Position numbers and translations under genes: made by a program. The notes beneath the pieces are model-generated. The model had not been told where the DNA came from, did no database searches, and was given only the letters and a program-made list of their open reading frames with translations. From Perkinsus chesapeaki (Eukaryota; Perkinsozoa; Perkinsida; Perkinsidae), in assembly GCA_013115145.1 (NCBI GenBank), contig JAAPAO010000479.1:1-21935 (forward strand): a stretch of DNA of 21,935 nucleotides, in the 5' to 3' direction. Each line of letters begins with the position of its first letter. Positions within the stretch are counted from its first letter, which is position 1. Shown here one piece after another: positions 9,759 through 17,901 of this stretch.

Positions 9759-10844
9759 TCACCTTGCCATAGCAAAACCAATCTTATTGTTATCACGATC
9801 GAAATAGAAATAGTTCCCAAGAATAGCATTAACCCCTAGAGTGACGTCATCGTCGCCATCAAACCGAACACGTACGAGACAAACATCACCTTGAGCCCTC
9901 AATACAAGATTGCTAGCGGGAATGACAAGGGCGACCTTTTCCCCTTTCAATCCCTTCGCGAGAAAAGTCATGGACGGTAGATTGGGAGCATCAGAGCACG
10001 AGATGTACAAATTTTTTTTTGGCGTCTCTTTGATTTGTACCTTTTTCTCGCCGGCGGTCTGCAAGCGAGTAATAACTTGACTTTTGAACTTTCGATTCAT
10101 AAAAATGACCATGCTACCGGTATCAAGACAAGCAGGCTTCACCATAGCGATGGTATTTTTTGGGTCAGTTCCAATTGTCAATCCGAGGACTTGGAACGAA
10201 AAATCCTCCCTATCTACGATTTGGACGTAGCTCAAAGGGCCGGCATGCTTTGATGGGTCATCACCGCCGAGTATCAGCTCACCGGAAGGGTTGTCACCAG
10301 CAGTAAAATAGATAGAGAAAGAGGTGCCCGTAATAATCTTCTTGTCGTAGAGTTGCTCAATAACGGACTTGCATAGAGCGGTAAGTGGATCAGACGCCGC
10401 CAAGCCGAGTGAGGCCCAGATCGTAGCCGCATCATGATCGTAGGCGGCTACTAAACCGAAATCTAGGGATGTGGATACTCCACCGTTGAGATCGAGCTTC
10501 CCAGTGTGTTTGAAAATATCAACTTCGTGGCCATCCGCGAAAACTATTTTCTTTGTTGGACCCTCTTTGCAAGGCGGGATGCACTCGTAGCATCCGAAAA
10601 TGAGCTGGGCACAATCTTGATGGTTGTTCTCATACCATTTTCTCCAAACAAAAAACGTAGCATCAATTCCAGTATCAACTAATGCATATATACTTTGACC
10701 ATCAGCCTTGAAGTTTACCATCGGATCAGGGTACGCCTCGCTTGCACGAGTCATCTTAAATGACATGTCCATTCTAACCAGTTTGTCAGCTATGTCCACC
10801 TGTGCCAGTGTACAAACTAGAATCAGACCTAGATGCCTGGACAT
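9759..10844 (-). CDS. Pepsin-like (A1 family) aspartic protease, divergent
   Basis: This is a secreted or vesicular aspartyl endopeptidase of the two-lobe pepsin type, 361 aa and intronless. It starts with a hydrophobic stretch (residues about 4-15) that looks like a signal peptide. The two catalytic motifs are D57-T58-G59 (ALVDTGI) and D241-T242-G243 (ACLDTGS). The pepsin C-terminal signature ILGNYFYFDRDNNKIGFA is present at 341-358. Odd points: the first motif is DTGI rather than DTGS/DTGT, so the residue that normally hydrogen-bonds the catalytic Asp is missing, and no clear flap Tyr-Gly is seen. There is little room for a propeptide before lobe 1. It could be an active but divergent protease or a binding-only relative. 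Expanded families of such proteases are plausible in parasitic alveolates. Confidence 0.85.
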   Translation of the reverse strand: MSRHLGLILVCTLAQVDIADKLVRMDMSFKMTRASEAYPDPMVNFKADGQSIYALVDTGIDATFFVWRKWYENNHQDCAQLIFGCYECIPPCKEGPTKKIVFADGHEVDIFKHTGKLDLNGGVSTSLDFGLVAAYDHDAATIWASLGLAASDPLTALCKSVIEQLYDKKIITGTSFSIYFTAGDNPSGELILGGDDPSKHAGPLSYVQIVDREDFSFQVLGLTIGTDPKNTIAMVKPACLDTGSMVIFMNRKFKSQVITRLQTAGEKKVQIKETPKKNLYISCSDAPNLPSMTFLAKGLKGEKVALVIPASNLVLRAQGDVCLVRVRFDGDDDVTLGVNAILGNYFYFDRDNNKIGFAMAR

Positions 10845-11546
10845 GTGAGAAGGGGTAAGTCCGGCTGGACAAGCTGGCTCTTGCGCTCCGCACTCTGCGC
10901 CTGCTGTCTACCCCTTCTCCTCCTGTTTGTTGAGGATCTCGAGATAGCGAGTTTGGCTTCAGGAATTCTAACGACCGCCTTGAGTTGATAGTGCCACTAA
11001 CTTGGTGGTCCTTCTCTTGTTGTTATCTGTTTATTGATGGCTCGTGCATTCTAGACCCCGTTCTCCGCGAGCAAGGCCCTTCGCCCTCAGGCGCGATGCG
11101 CCGTAACATTCCGATACATTGTTGGCGAGAAACCCTTTTCTTATAGTGGCAAAAAGTGACTGAAATGTTGAATATCGTTGTTGTTATACACGAGAGGTAT
11201 TTGAAAGTGAAATCCGGACTGTATAGTCCGCATATCGTTCAATAAGGCAGACAAACCGGATCCGTTGTCAGTGAAACCGGGAGACATAGTTCATGACACG
11301 TTTACGGTTCAGAATCTCATAGTGAGGGTTCGTGTCGGTGATCTAGGTGCCCTTCGCTCGTTTCTTCTCTGCTCGCCACATACCTGCCCAAATGGGTTGC
11401 TCTCAAGAGGGTTACTAAAGTGGAGAAGAGTCCGCTTGTCAGAAAATAATATCAAGTTTATATTCTCCGAACCATTTTTCGTTCTCTACGCTACAAGAGA
11501 TACGGGCACACCTTCACGAGCTTTCTTGTACCCATGTAGCAGTTAG
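10845..11546. other. Upstream flank of the protease, no gene
   Basis: This should contain the protease promoter, immediately right of its start codon. A plus-strand open frame at 11265-11546 starts without ATG and shows no domain; I do not call it. Nothing else recognisable is present. Confidence 0.4.
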
Positions 11547-12054
11547 TTATTGGACAAACAGTGAAGATTTCATAGCTGTTGCATTGCCGAGACGCGCATC
11601 GGAGTAGTCAGACGATGTTGCGGATCGCCAGAGCAGTCGATGCACTTCGAGCAATGTTAGCGATACTCTTGACCGAACCTTAGAACTTGTATAGAGACCT
11701 TCCCAGCTACGATTCACATTTTTCCGATGAGTCATGCCTTTGTAACACACAAAGCCAGAGCTCGTCAAATAATACTCATCCTGCTTTGAGCTCGTGAGGG
11801 GCTTTGAGCTTAGTGATGAGAAAGCGTTCAAGTGTGGCGAGGAGGAATAGTAAACTTTGGTAATGCCCTTCTTACAGCATTTCGGGTTTATCGGTCTTGT
11901 AGATACCCATCATGGGTAACTCATGGTCTGCCGTTCGCAGGTTGTGCGACTTAGGTAACATTTCATTCCTAACTGTGTCGTCCAGTAAACGATATTTACT
12001 CAAATAGTTGATAATCACCTTGAAGACGGCTCTGAGCACTCGATTTACACTCAC
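11547..12054 (-). pseudogene. Eroded copy of the gene downstream of DCAF13
   Basis: Two open stretches on the minus strand (11872-12054 and 11547-11831) resemble pieces of the tentative gene at 14387-15170. An RAVFKVII-like run parallels RALQNALVAFVI, and a PLTSSKQDEYYL run parallels PLSKQHYIS. Spacing to the other copy is consistent (about 2.9-3.0 kb) and continues from the DCAF13 3' relic just to the right. Similarity is weak and judged by eye, so this could instead be a diverged live paralogue. Confidence 0.35.
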
Positions 12055-12109
12055 TCTCTTTTACACATAAATTTTGTATATTTAGCTGATACGATAGCTA
12101 TCAAGCTCG

Positions 12110-12300
12110 CTATCGTTTCCGGGGAAGTTGTAAGATGATAGTGAATGTATTAAGCCCTTCAGCTGACAGCTGCCCAGAGGCTTTTGTTTCTTCCCGACCA
12201 CCAATCTGCTGGCAGGCTTGGACTTTAACTTCGTTGCTCTGCGGCCTATAATATCCACCTTCTCTTGTAGGGGATTGATAGTTTCTGGAGGAATTCATGG
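12110..12300 (-). pseudogene. Degenerate copy of DCAF13 last exon and 3' flank
   Basis: The plus-strand block from about 12127 aligns with 15158 onward. GTTGTAAGATGA, then AGTGAA, are followed by matches through the Lys/Arg-rich tail region to the last-exon acceptor near 15350 (about 12298 here). The offset stays near 3.03-3.05 kb. The DCAF13 frame is lost: the reverse-complement reading is shortened and substituted, and the intact gene's stop context is gone. The similarity also covers the first bases downstream of the DCAF13 stop, so this was a genomic duplication, not a cDNA copy. Confidence 0.7.
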
Positions 12301-12471
12301 AAAATGAGAGATTGGCGGTCGCTGTGGCCGAGTTGACCTATTGTCCATTATGTTCTTTGAGGGAGCCAATACTGGTAGCCTTCCCGTCTCAACTCGGGTC
12401 TATGTCATGAGCGATTGAAAATATACGTTGATAGAAAATCTTGTGTGTGTGTGCGAGTTAGTCCGACGCCA

Positions 12472-12530
12472 AAAAGTTTAGACGTCCATTTTAGTTAGAA
12501 GTTAAAAGTTTAGTTGGACCATCCATTTTA
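12472..12530 (+). repeat. Short imperfect direct repeat
   Basis: AAAAGTTTAG...CCATTTTA occurs twice, at about 12472-12493 and 12504-12530, with a few-base insertion in the second copy. It lies just beyond the DCAF13 relic. A TG run (12441-12453) is nearby. Probably local slippage or duplication. Confidence 0.45.
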
Positions 12531-13272
12531 TGTGCAACTGCCGGGAGAGTTTAATTCCTGTACTGTTCTGTCATTGTATGGTTCGCCCCGAAAGCCTTCA
12601 TTGGTCATCGCGGTGAGCACCATATACTAAGACAACTTATTATGTGACATTATGTGAGAGAGCGTTGCTGCGGCACGACTCCTTGCGGGTTTTGCTTCGC
12701 GACGGAGCTATGGTATGGGGCTCCAGGGCCGTTTAACTCAACACTGCCCGAGGCCTGATGGATAAAAGCCCCTCAAGTGAATGTAGTAATAATAATGACC
12801 GAGTACTGCTCGGCGAGCAGCCAGAACAATGAAAATTATAAGTACGAAGCACTAGAGCATCATAATTAGTGTCAAAAATCATCATCATACCCAATTTGTG
12901 TTACAGGAATCGATCACATACGTAAAACAAAGTTTGTGATGTTAATGTTCCTACACGGAACCACTATAAATGACCAGCAAGAAATCTGATGCTGATATTG
13001 AAGACAAGACGCCAACAGTCATATAAGCTGACTAGGCAATAGTCATAATAATAAGTAATAGAAAATTTGTTCTCACCCCATTCCGAAATGTCACTGTTGG
13101 AATGATAAGACAAGAGGCTGTATTACAGCCAAAACACACGACTGAGGAGCCTCAGCACCACATAGTCCACAGCAAGCAGCATAGATGCATAAATGGACCA
13201 CTGAGTAAGAAGCACGTATGCATGTTTCAGAAGTGGTGTTGCAAGAGTGGTATTGCGAGCGTGGCGCAAGTT
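12531..13272. other. Non-genic AT-rich stretch
   Basis: No supportable gene is seen. Short runs of TAA/CAT triplets (near 12785, 12880 and 13046) suggest low-complexity sequence. The plus-strand open frame at 13102-13311 has a repetitive His/Gln/Lys composition without domain features. Confidence 0.4.
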
Positions 13273-13772
13273 TTATGCTACAACCCTGACCTTGAACCTA
13301 TAGCCGAATGAACCAATCTTTGCGGAGTACATGCAGTAATGCTCACTCAAAGTCACGGTGTGCGTATCCAAGCCTGCCCTCTCAGCGCAACTGTCTGTGA
13401 ATAAACAAACAACTTCCTGAACAAACGTTGCACTGCCCCAAGAAGTATGGCACGGCACAGGCCCACAGGCCCACAAATTAGACCAATCTGCGTCTGGAAG
13501 CTCAAGTCTATGTAGTATGAAGAATCTGTCTCTATCTCCTTAGGCACAACCATTCGTATAGATCCTTCACGATTCCTTACACTATATTCCCCTTCATACA
13601 CCCCAGCACCCAGGTGACATAGTGAACACCCAATAGTGCAAGATGTTAAAGCCCATATAGTCAACCATATCGCAAGTCTTGTGCAAGTTACTATGAAGCA
13701 TACTTTTAGGGGGTACTTGATCTTCTCGTAGCCATCGATATACTCGTTAGAAGAAGTAAGAGAATGAGTCAT
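13273..13772 (-). CDS. Putative small membrane or secreted protein
   Basis: The tentative model has two exons, 13772-13467 and 13416-13273, with a 50-nt intron using a weak GTGGGC donor, giving about 149 aa. The N-terminal part has a long hydrophobic segment (about residues 26-51, including VCFIVTCTRLAIWLTIWALT) that would be a membrane anchor or an internal signal. After it comes a beta-rich, Cys-containing region (GVYEGEYSV, then DSSYYIDLSFQ). The second exon adds HTVTLSEHYCMYSAKIG, which continues the beta-strand character better than reading through. It sits between the eroded duplicate and the tentative gene at 14387. Family not recognised; the intron and start are uncertain, and a decayed gene is possible. 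Confidence 0.35.
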
Positions 13773-14386
13773 CAATGAAGATTATGAAGGCCTAACGAGA
13801 TCATAGATCAAGCCGGTCTGCACATGAAGTGTCACACAACTATTCATGAACAACGAAGGCAGATGGCAGATCATTAGCGCCTACACAGCTAGATAGCCTA
13901 TGAGGTACCACCGAAGGCGACTCACCCCCTCGGCTGCGGGGCGATGTAATCCTTGCAAACTTATGTTGCACGCTTTAGTCCACGCTTTATTTTTCGGACT
14001 CCTTGGGGGCAACTCGAACTATCTGCTACCACATCGCCCTCTTTTATTCCCATCCTATATATCGTCCGTCATCTTCCTCCTCAGCATTCCACTACAGCAA
14101 GTGCTTCGTTCTAAAAAAATGAGAAGTTCACATGTCATGTCACGGTCACGTTGGCAGTGACGCTTACAACCTCGGGATGGCTACTTTGCTCCGAAACGAA
14201 TTCCGCGGGATTTCCGCGTATATGATAATCACATGTTTCTGTAGGTCTGAAGAGGGTCTGTAGAGGTAGAAGAGCTCCCTTCGGAAAGGACCTTATATCA
14301 TTAGCGGTTCACAAGGGTTCGTAGTATCAAATAATAAACATATCCACCCACTGCGGACATCCGAGGACATATCTTATCTTACTTCC
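13773..14386. other. Spacer without recognised gene
   Basis: Nothing could be supported here. The plus-strand open frame at 13900-14160 is compositionally unlike the accepted genes. The stretch would include the promoter of the small membrane protein gene on its left. Confidence 0.35.
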
Positions 14387-15170
14387 TCACTTTGCGTCCG
14401 AAGTTGTGCTCCGCTTAGCTTTGGGTCTGATGTTGGGCTCGTCTTCCTTGTCCACATAGATAGGTCTCACGACACAAAGAGAGCACGATCGCCTTATACG
14501 TTTGAGTGCCAACTGATAGCCGCGATTGACCAACAGGTAGTTGGCAAGATTTCCGCTGTTCCATGCCGGAGTTGCTACGTGCTTGACTTTATCATTTCGC
14601 AGTTGGATACAAGTTCCTCCACATTTCAACTGTTACGAATCTTGGTACGTAGCAAGTCTTCCCTCAAAGGAAGAAAGCAGGCGTTTTTCGCTCTCCACGA
14701 GATATAGTGTTGCTTGGAGAGCGGGTAGTCGTTAGCCGACACTTGTAAATTATCTCAAAGCAGAAGACTTTCCAACATTAGACTGCCATCGTGGGCGATA
14801 CTACTTCTGGTTGCAATACTCTATCAGTAGCGTCCGTTGTCGACTACACTTCCGCTCATAGCACTTACTGTGATCCCTCATACGTTGGAACAAGAGGATG
14901 CCAGATTTCTGTATTGGCTCCACGCGCGTAAACGGTATATAGCGGCAACTGTCCTCTTGTGACGGCTAACTGTCCAATTGACCTTCTTGTCCGTGCAATC
15001 TGCTCTGTAATATTACGAATCACAAACGCAACAAGCGCATTTTGAAGTGCGCGGACTTCGCGCTGAACTGCTTAGCTAAGCGAATCTTGTCGCGTTCTTC
15101 AGGTCTGCAAGTCCTCTCGCTTCACTCAGTAACTCAATGACAGCTTTGGGAAGAAACGTTGTAAGATGAC
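14387..15170 (-). CDS. Tentative multi-exon gene of unknown function
   Basis: Directly downstream of DCAF13 on the same strand are several coding-like segments that need splicing. One is 15067-14869 (contains REVRALQNALVAFVIRN), ending at a strong GTAAGT donor at 14868. Another is about 14755-14637 (PLSKQHYISWRAKNACF). The last is 14586-14387 (HVATPAWNSGNLANYLL, ending in a basic tail and TGA). A segment near 15150-15127 (LPKAVIELL) could be an earlier exon. Junctions 14637/14586 and 15127/15067 can be made in phase, the middle one only roughly. No starting ATG is visible before DCAF13. I do not recognise the product. The partial copy at 11547-12054 shows that this locus was once duplicated; this copy may also be decaying. 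Confidence 0.35.
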
Positions 15171-15187
15171 AGTGAACGTATTTGTCG

Positions 15188-17259
15188 TCACTTCAACTGG
15201 CGTAGGACAGGCTTCTGTTTCTCACCGACCTTCGGTCTGCTGCCAGGCTTCGAGTTTTTCGCTCTGTTGGTCTCCTTGCGCTTCTGGGCCTCGTCCATAA
15301 TGTCCATCTTCTCCTGTCGGAGTTTGATGGCCTTCGGGAGATGCTTATGGCTGAGAAGGAAAAGGTCCCTGGTTCGATTCCCAGCAGCGACAACTCACTT
15401 AGCAATGCGCCTTATTTCAGGCATGTGCTTGTACTTAGCCACGAGCTTCTTTCGATAGGCCTGAGCCTTCTTCTCGCGCTGGCTAACAACGCCCAACTTA
15501 TCCGAAGCCTGTCATACAAAACCATCCATCACAGGTTCGATCCCCGACACCTCCATCTACCTCATTCTTCCAAACTCTAACATTACAGTCCTCCGATCCG
15601 CTGAAAACAAATCGGCCATCACCGCTGTACTGACAGCAAAGCACCCGCTGCATCCGTTTGGTATGATACACCTAAATGGTTCCCCTTATATACGAGACCA
15701 TCGCCTTCAACTATTTTTACTTCCCTCGACCGCTGCGTCTCGTAATTGAATATTCTGATGGTCTTATCGTAGCCAGCAGAGACAAGCTCTTCGCCAGTCG
15801 GACTGTAGTCGAGATCTAGAACGGCTCGGACATGGCCCTTGTGGATAAACACGGCCGAGTCGAGTTTTCTGACACCTCTAGCTACACCACTAACACACAG
15901 TATGTAAGTAATACCTCATGTCGAAGGTGTACAGATTGCCGTCTTCGTTGGCAACTGTGAACCGCAACGGTTGGCGGGGATTCCAACAGAAAGCATTGCT
16001 CCTGTTGCGCAGAACCACCTAAGGACACAGCTTCTTCACAATCGGAAAATTTGGCAGGCCTCGGCAATCGAGCCTCGAGATTCCCTGACCGAATGGTTAC
16101 AAAATATATTTCAGGAAACCATCCACAGGAGAGTCATGCCGGAGGGTGGCAATATCTTTTTGTGGTGGAAGGTGCGAGAATCGACGGGAATTGTGCGAAA
16201 TTTCCGACTGTCGCCAACACATATGTCCCAGTCCTTTCCAAAGATGCAGCCTATCTCTGGCAGTACCTTCCTCAAGCCACTTTGCATTCTGACGTCGAAT
16301 AGGCCAATGGAGTTGTCCATGGCGGTAGTGCCGAGCAGACACTCCTCGCAGGGGTTGAACTTAACACTTAATGTGGCCTCAGTGCCCCACTCATACGTGG
16401 ACAGTGGAGTTGTCCTAAGAACAAGTTCCAACAGTCTCTCCCGAATTGTCGGTATACCTGTTGTAGTCCCAGATGTCAACGGTTTCGCCAGCAGTAGCCA
16501 GCATGGCGCTCTTGCCCCAGTGAGCATCCACCGATGATAACATGGATGACTGACAGAGACCCGTTGGTGGGATGCTGGTCGCTTCTATTATTACTGAGTT
16601 CAATACGTGCACTGGAGCGACCTTGTCATTATGTAGCGATGCGGAGGCGCCAGACTGGAGGGCCCCAACAGTACTGAACTTCTCGTCGAGCATTTCTCCG
16701 ACGGCCTCGTCGGGATCAAACCTGCTCTCGTGTCTCCTCTCGGCACACCCTTCCTTCGATACTACCTCCACAGTTTAATAGTTTTATCCTCGCCAGCGCT
16801 GACTATCAGGGAATCATCGCTTGTAGTGCAGATGCCTCGCACGAAGCCCTCATGCGCCCGTACGGCCTTAAAGCAGCGACGCTGACCAACGTTCCAGAAA
16901 CGTATCTGGGACAAGGACGGTTTAACCCCCGTCCGATGGATAACCGCTCACCTCGCCATCGCAGCTTCCCGTGAAGAGAGGGGCTATGACGGTTCTGCAC
17001 CTGGTCATGCACTTTACTGCATCTGTGTGGCCTTCCAAGGCACATAGAAACGGCTTGGCAAACATCTTCTGTATCTTGGCGCCGTTGAGAGCTCGAGTAT
17101 ACCTATAAAACATGGGACCTGGAGGAAAATACGGTATTACTCGGTGGCTCTGTCGAACGGATGGAGAACAGGATCTGCATTCCGTTGGTATTTCTGGATG
17201 CCACCAGGCTTGGTAATCGTGTACTCGGTGGGATCTCGATGGAGAACCTTCACTTTCAT
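15188..17259 (-). CDS. DCAF13: DCAF13/Sof1 homologue, WD40 pre-rRNA processing factor
   Basis: Sof1/DCAF13 is a nucleolar WD40 protein of the small-subunit processome needed for 18S rRNA maturation. Ten exons close in phase to 485 aa: 17259-17141, 17102-16952, 16905-16766, 16721-16458, 16414-16267, 16018-15915, 15868-15721, 15671-15561, 15508-15399 and 15350-15188. Family landmarks are MKVKVLHRDP at the start, KMFAKPF, GHTDAVKC, SCDGE, the SAGEDKTIKLW blade, ETVDIWD, VANEDGNLYTFDMR, DYSPTGEELVSAGYDKTIRI, YHTKRMQRV and the basic Sof1 tail (YKHMPEIRRIA, NSKPGS). Exon 4 carries an insert of roughly 40 residues relative to the human protein. Introns are 38-52 nt except one of 248 nt (16266-16019). 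Introns 8 and 9 contain antisense tRNA B-box-like sequences. Confidence 0.95.
15371..15381 (+). repeat. tRNA B-box-like sequence, antisense in DCAF13 intron 9
   Basis: GGTTCGATTCC fits the Pol III B-box consensus GGTTCGANNCC. Flanking bases CTGG/CCAG could pair as a short T-arm stem. The upstream half of a tRNA is not present, since that side is DCAF13 coding sequence. Confidence 0.6.
15534..15544 (+). repeat. tRNA B-box-like sequence, antisense in DCAF13 intron 8
   Basis: GGTTCGATCCC fits the same B-box consensus, in the same orientation, in the intron next to the previous one. T-arm pairing is weak (about 3 bp). No complete tRNA can be folded around it. Confidence 0.55.
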
Positions 17260-17260
17260 C

Positions 17261-17287
17261 TTGACAGGTCAAATAGTAAACTGTCAA
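17261..17287. promoter_or_regulatory. Inverted repeat next to the DCAF13 start codon
   Basis: TTGACAG (17261-17267) and CTGTCAA (17281-17287) are perfect 7-bp arms around a 13-nt loop. The repeat ends one base before the DCAF13 ATG on the minus strand. It could be an operator-like site or a leader hairpin; chance cannot be excluded. Confidence 0.3.
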
Positions 17288-17606
17288 CAATAAATAAGAT
17301 GGATGTACAGTTATATTCACGATCACTGTTTCGAGGTAATACACCATGGGGTGGAAATACGGCTCGTAAACTACTTCACCAGAACAACTTGTCCATGCAA
17401 CCGAAAATTGGCGTCACGTGGGCCCGAAAGCGCCGGTACTTATTGCTACCCAGATTCCTCTTATGACTGAGTGTCCTAACGAAGAAAGCATTTATGGACT
17501 GGGGTTGGAGCAATGGTTCCCAATGGAGCCCTTCGGAAACTTACAGGAAGTTTCTGGCCTTGACAGAATAAAGGACTACGGAAGCTTTAGGACCCACGAA
17601 ATGGCA

Positions 17607-17678
17607 GGGTGTGTAGCTCAGCGGTAGAGCGGCTGACTGCAGATCAGCAGGTCCTCGGTTCAAATCCGGGCGCGCCCT
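17607..17678 (+). tRNA. tRNA-Cys (GCA)
   Basis: A complete cloverleaf is visible: acceptor arms GGGTGTG/CGCGCCC (two G-T pairs), D arm GCTC/GAGC, anticodon arm GCTGA/TCAGC with loop CTGCAGA giving anticodon GCA, and T arm CTCGG/CCGGG with loop TTCAAAT. The discriminator base is T. No intron and no encoded CCA. A T-rich run (TTTCTTT) follows and could end Pol III transcription. It sits between the divergent DCAF13 and lipoyl synthase genes. Confidence 0.95.
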
Positions 17679-17901
17679 TTCTTTGACGTCACGGTTATTT
17701 GTGTGCACCCACCTTGCGCACAGCAGTTGAGCCGATGCCTGTTTCAGAGCATATCCTGCTTGCTAACTAACCTGCACCTGTGCTTCATGTTACATCTGAA
17801 GCAACAACTAGCTTGAATCCTCGCCTTGGCAACCAAATTCTCCGCCTCACGATTGGCGATTGACCTGCCTGGGACGGTTTCTTGAAGGGTTCCTTTGATT
17901 C

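Noticed and set aside
11265-11546. Plus-strand 93-codon open frame upstream of the protease
   Set aside because: Starts with TTG, lacks domain or splice support, and overlaps nothing conserved.
15320-15400. Possible complete tRNA gene in DCAF13 intron 9
   Set aside because: Only the T-arm region fits; the bases where the D and anticodon arms should lie are DCAF13 coding sequence and do not fold.
17418-17627. Plus-strand open frame of 69 codons running into tRNA-Cys
   Set aside because: It overlaps the tRNA gene, has no domain, and lies in the divergent promoter region; too little to call a gene.
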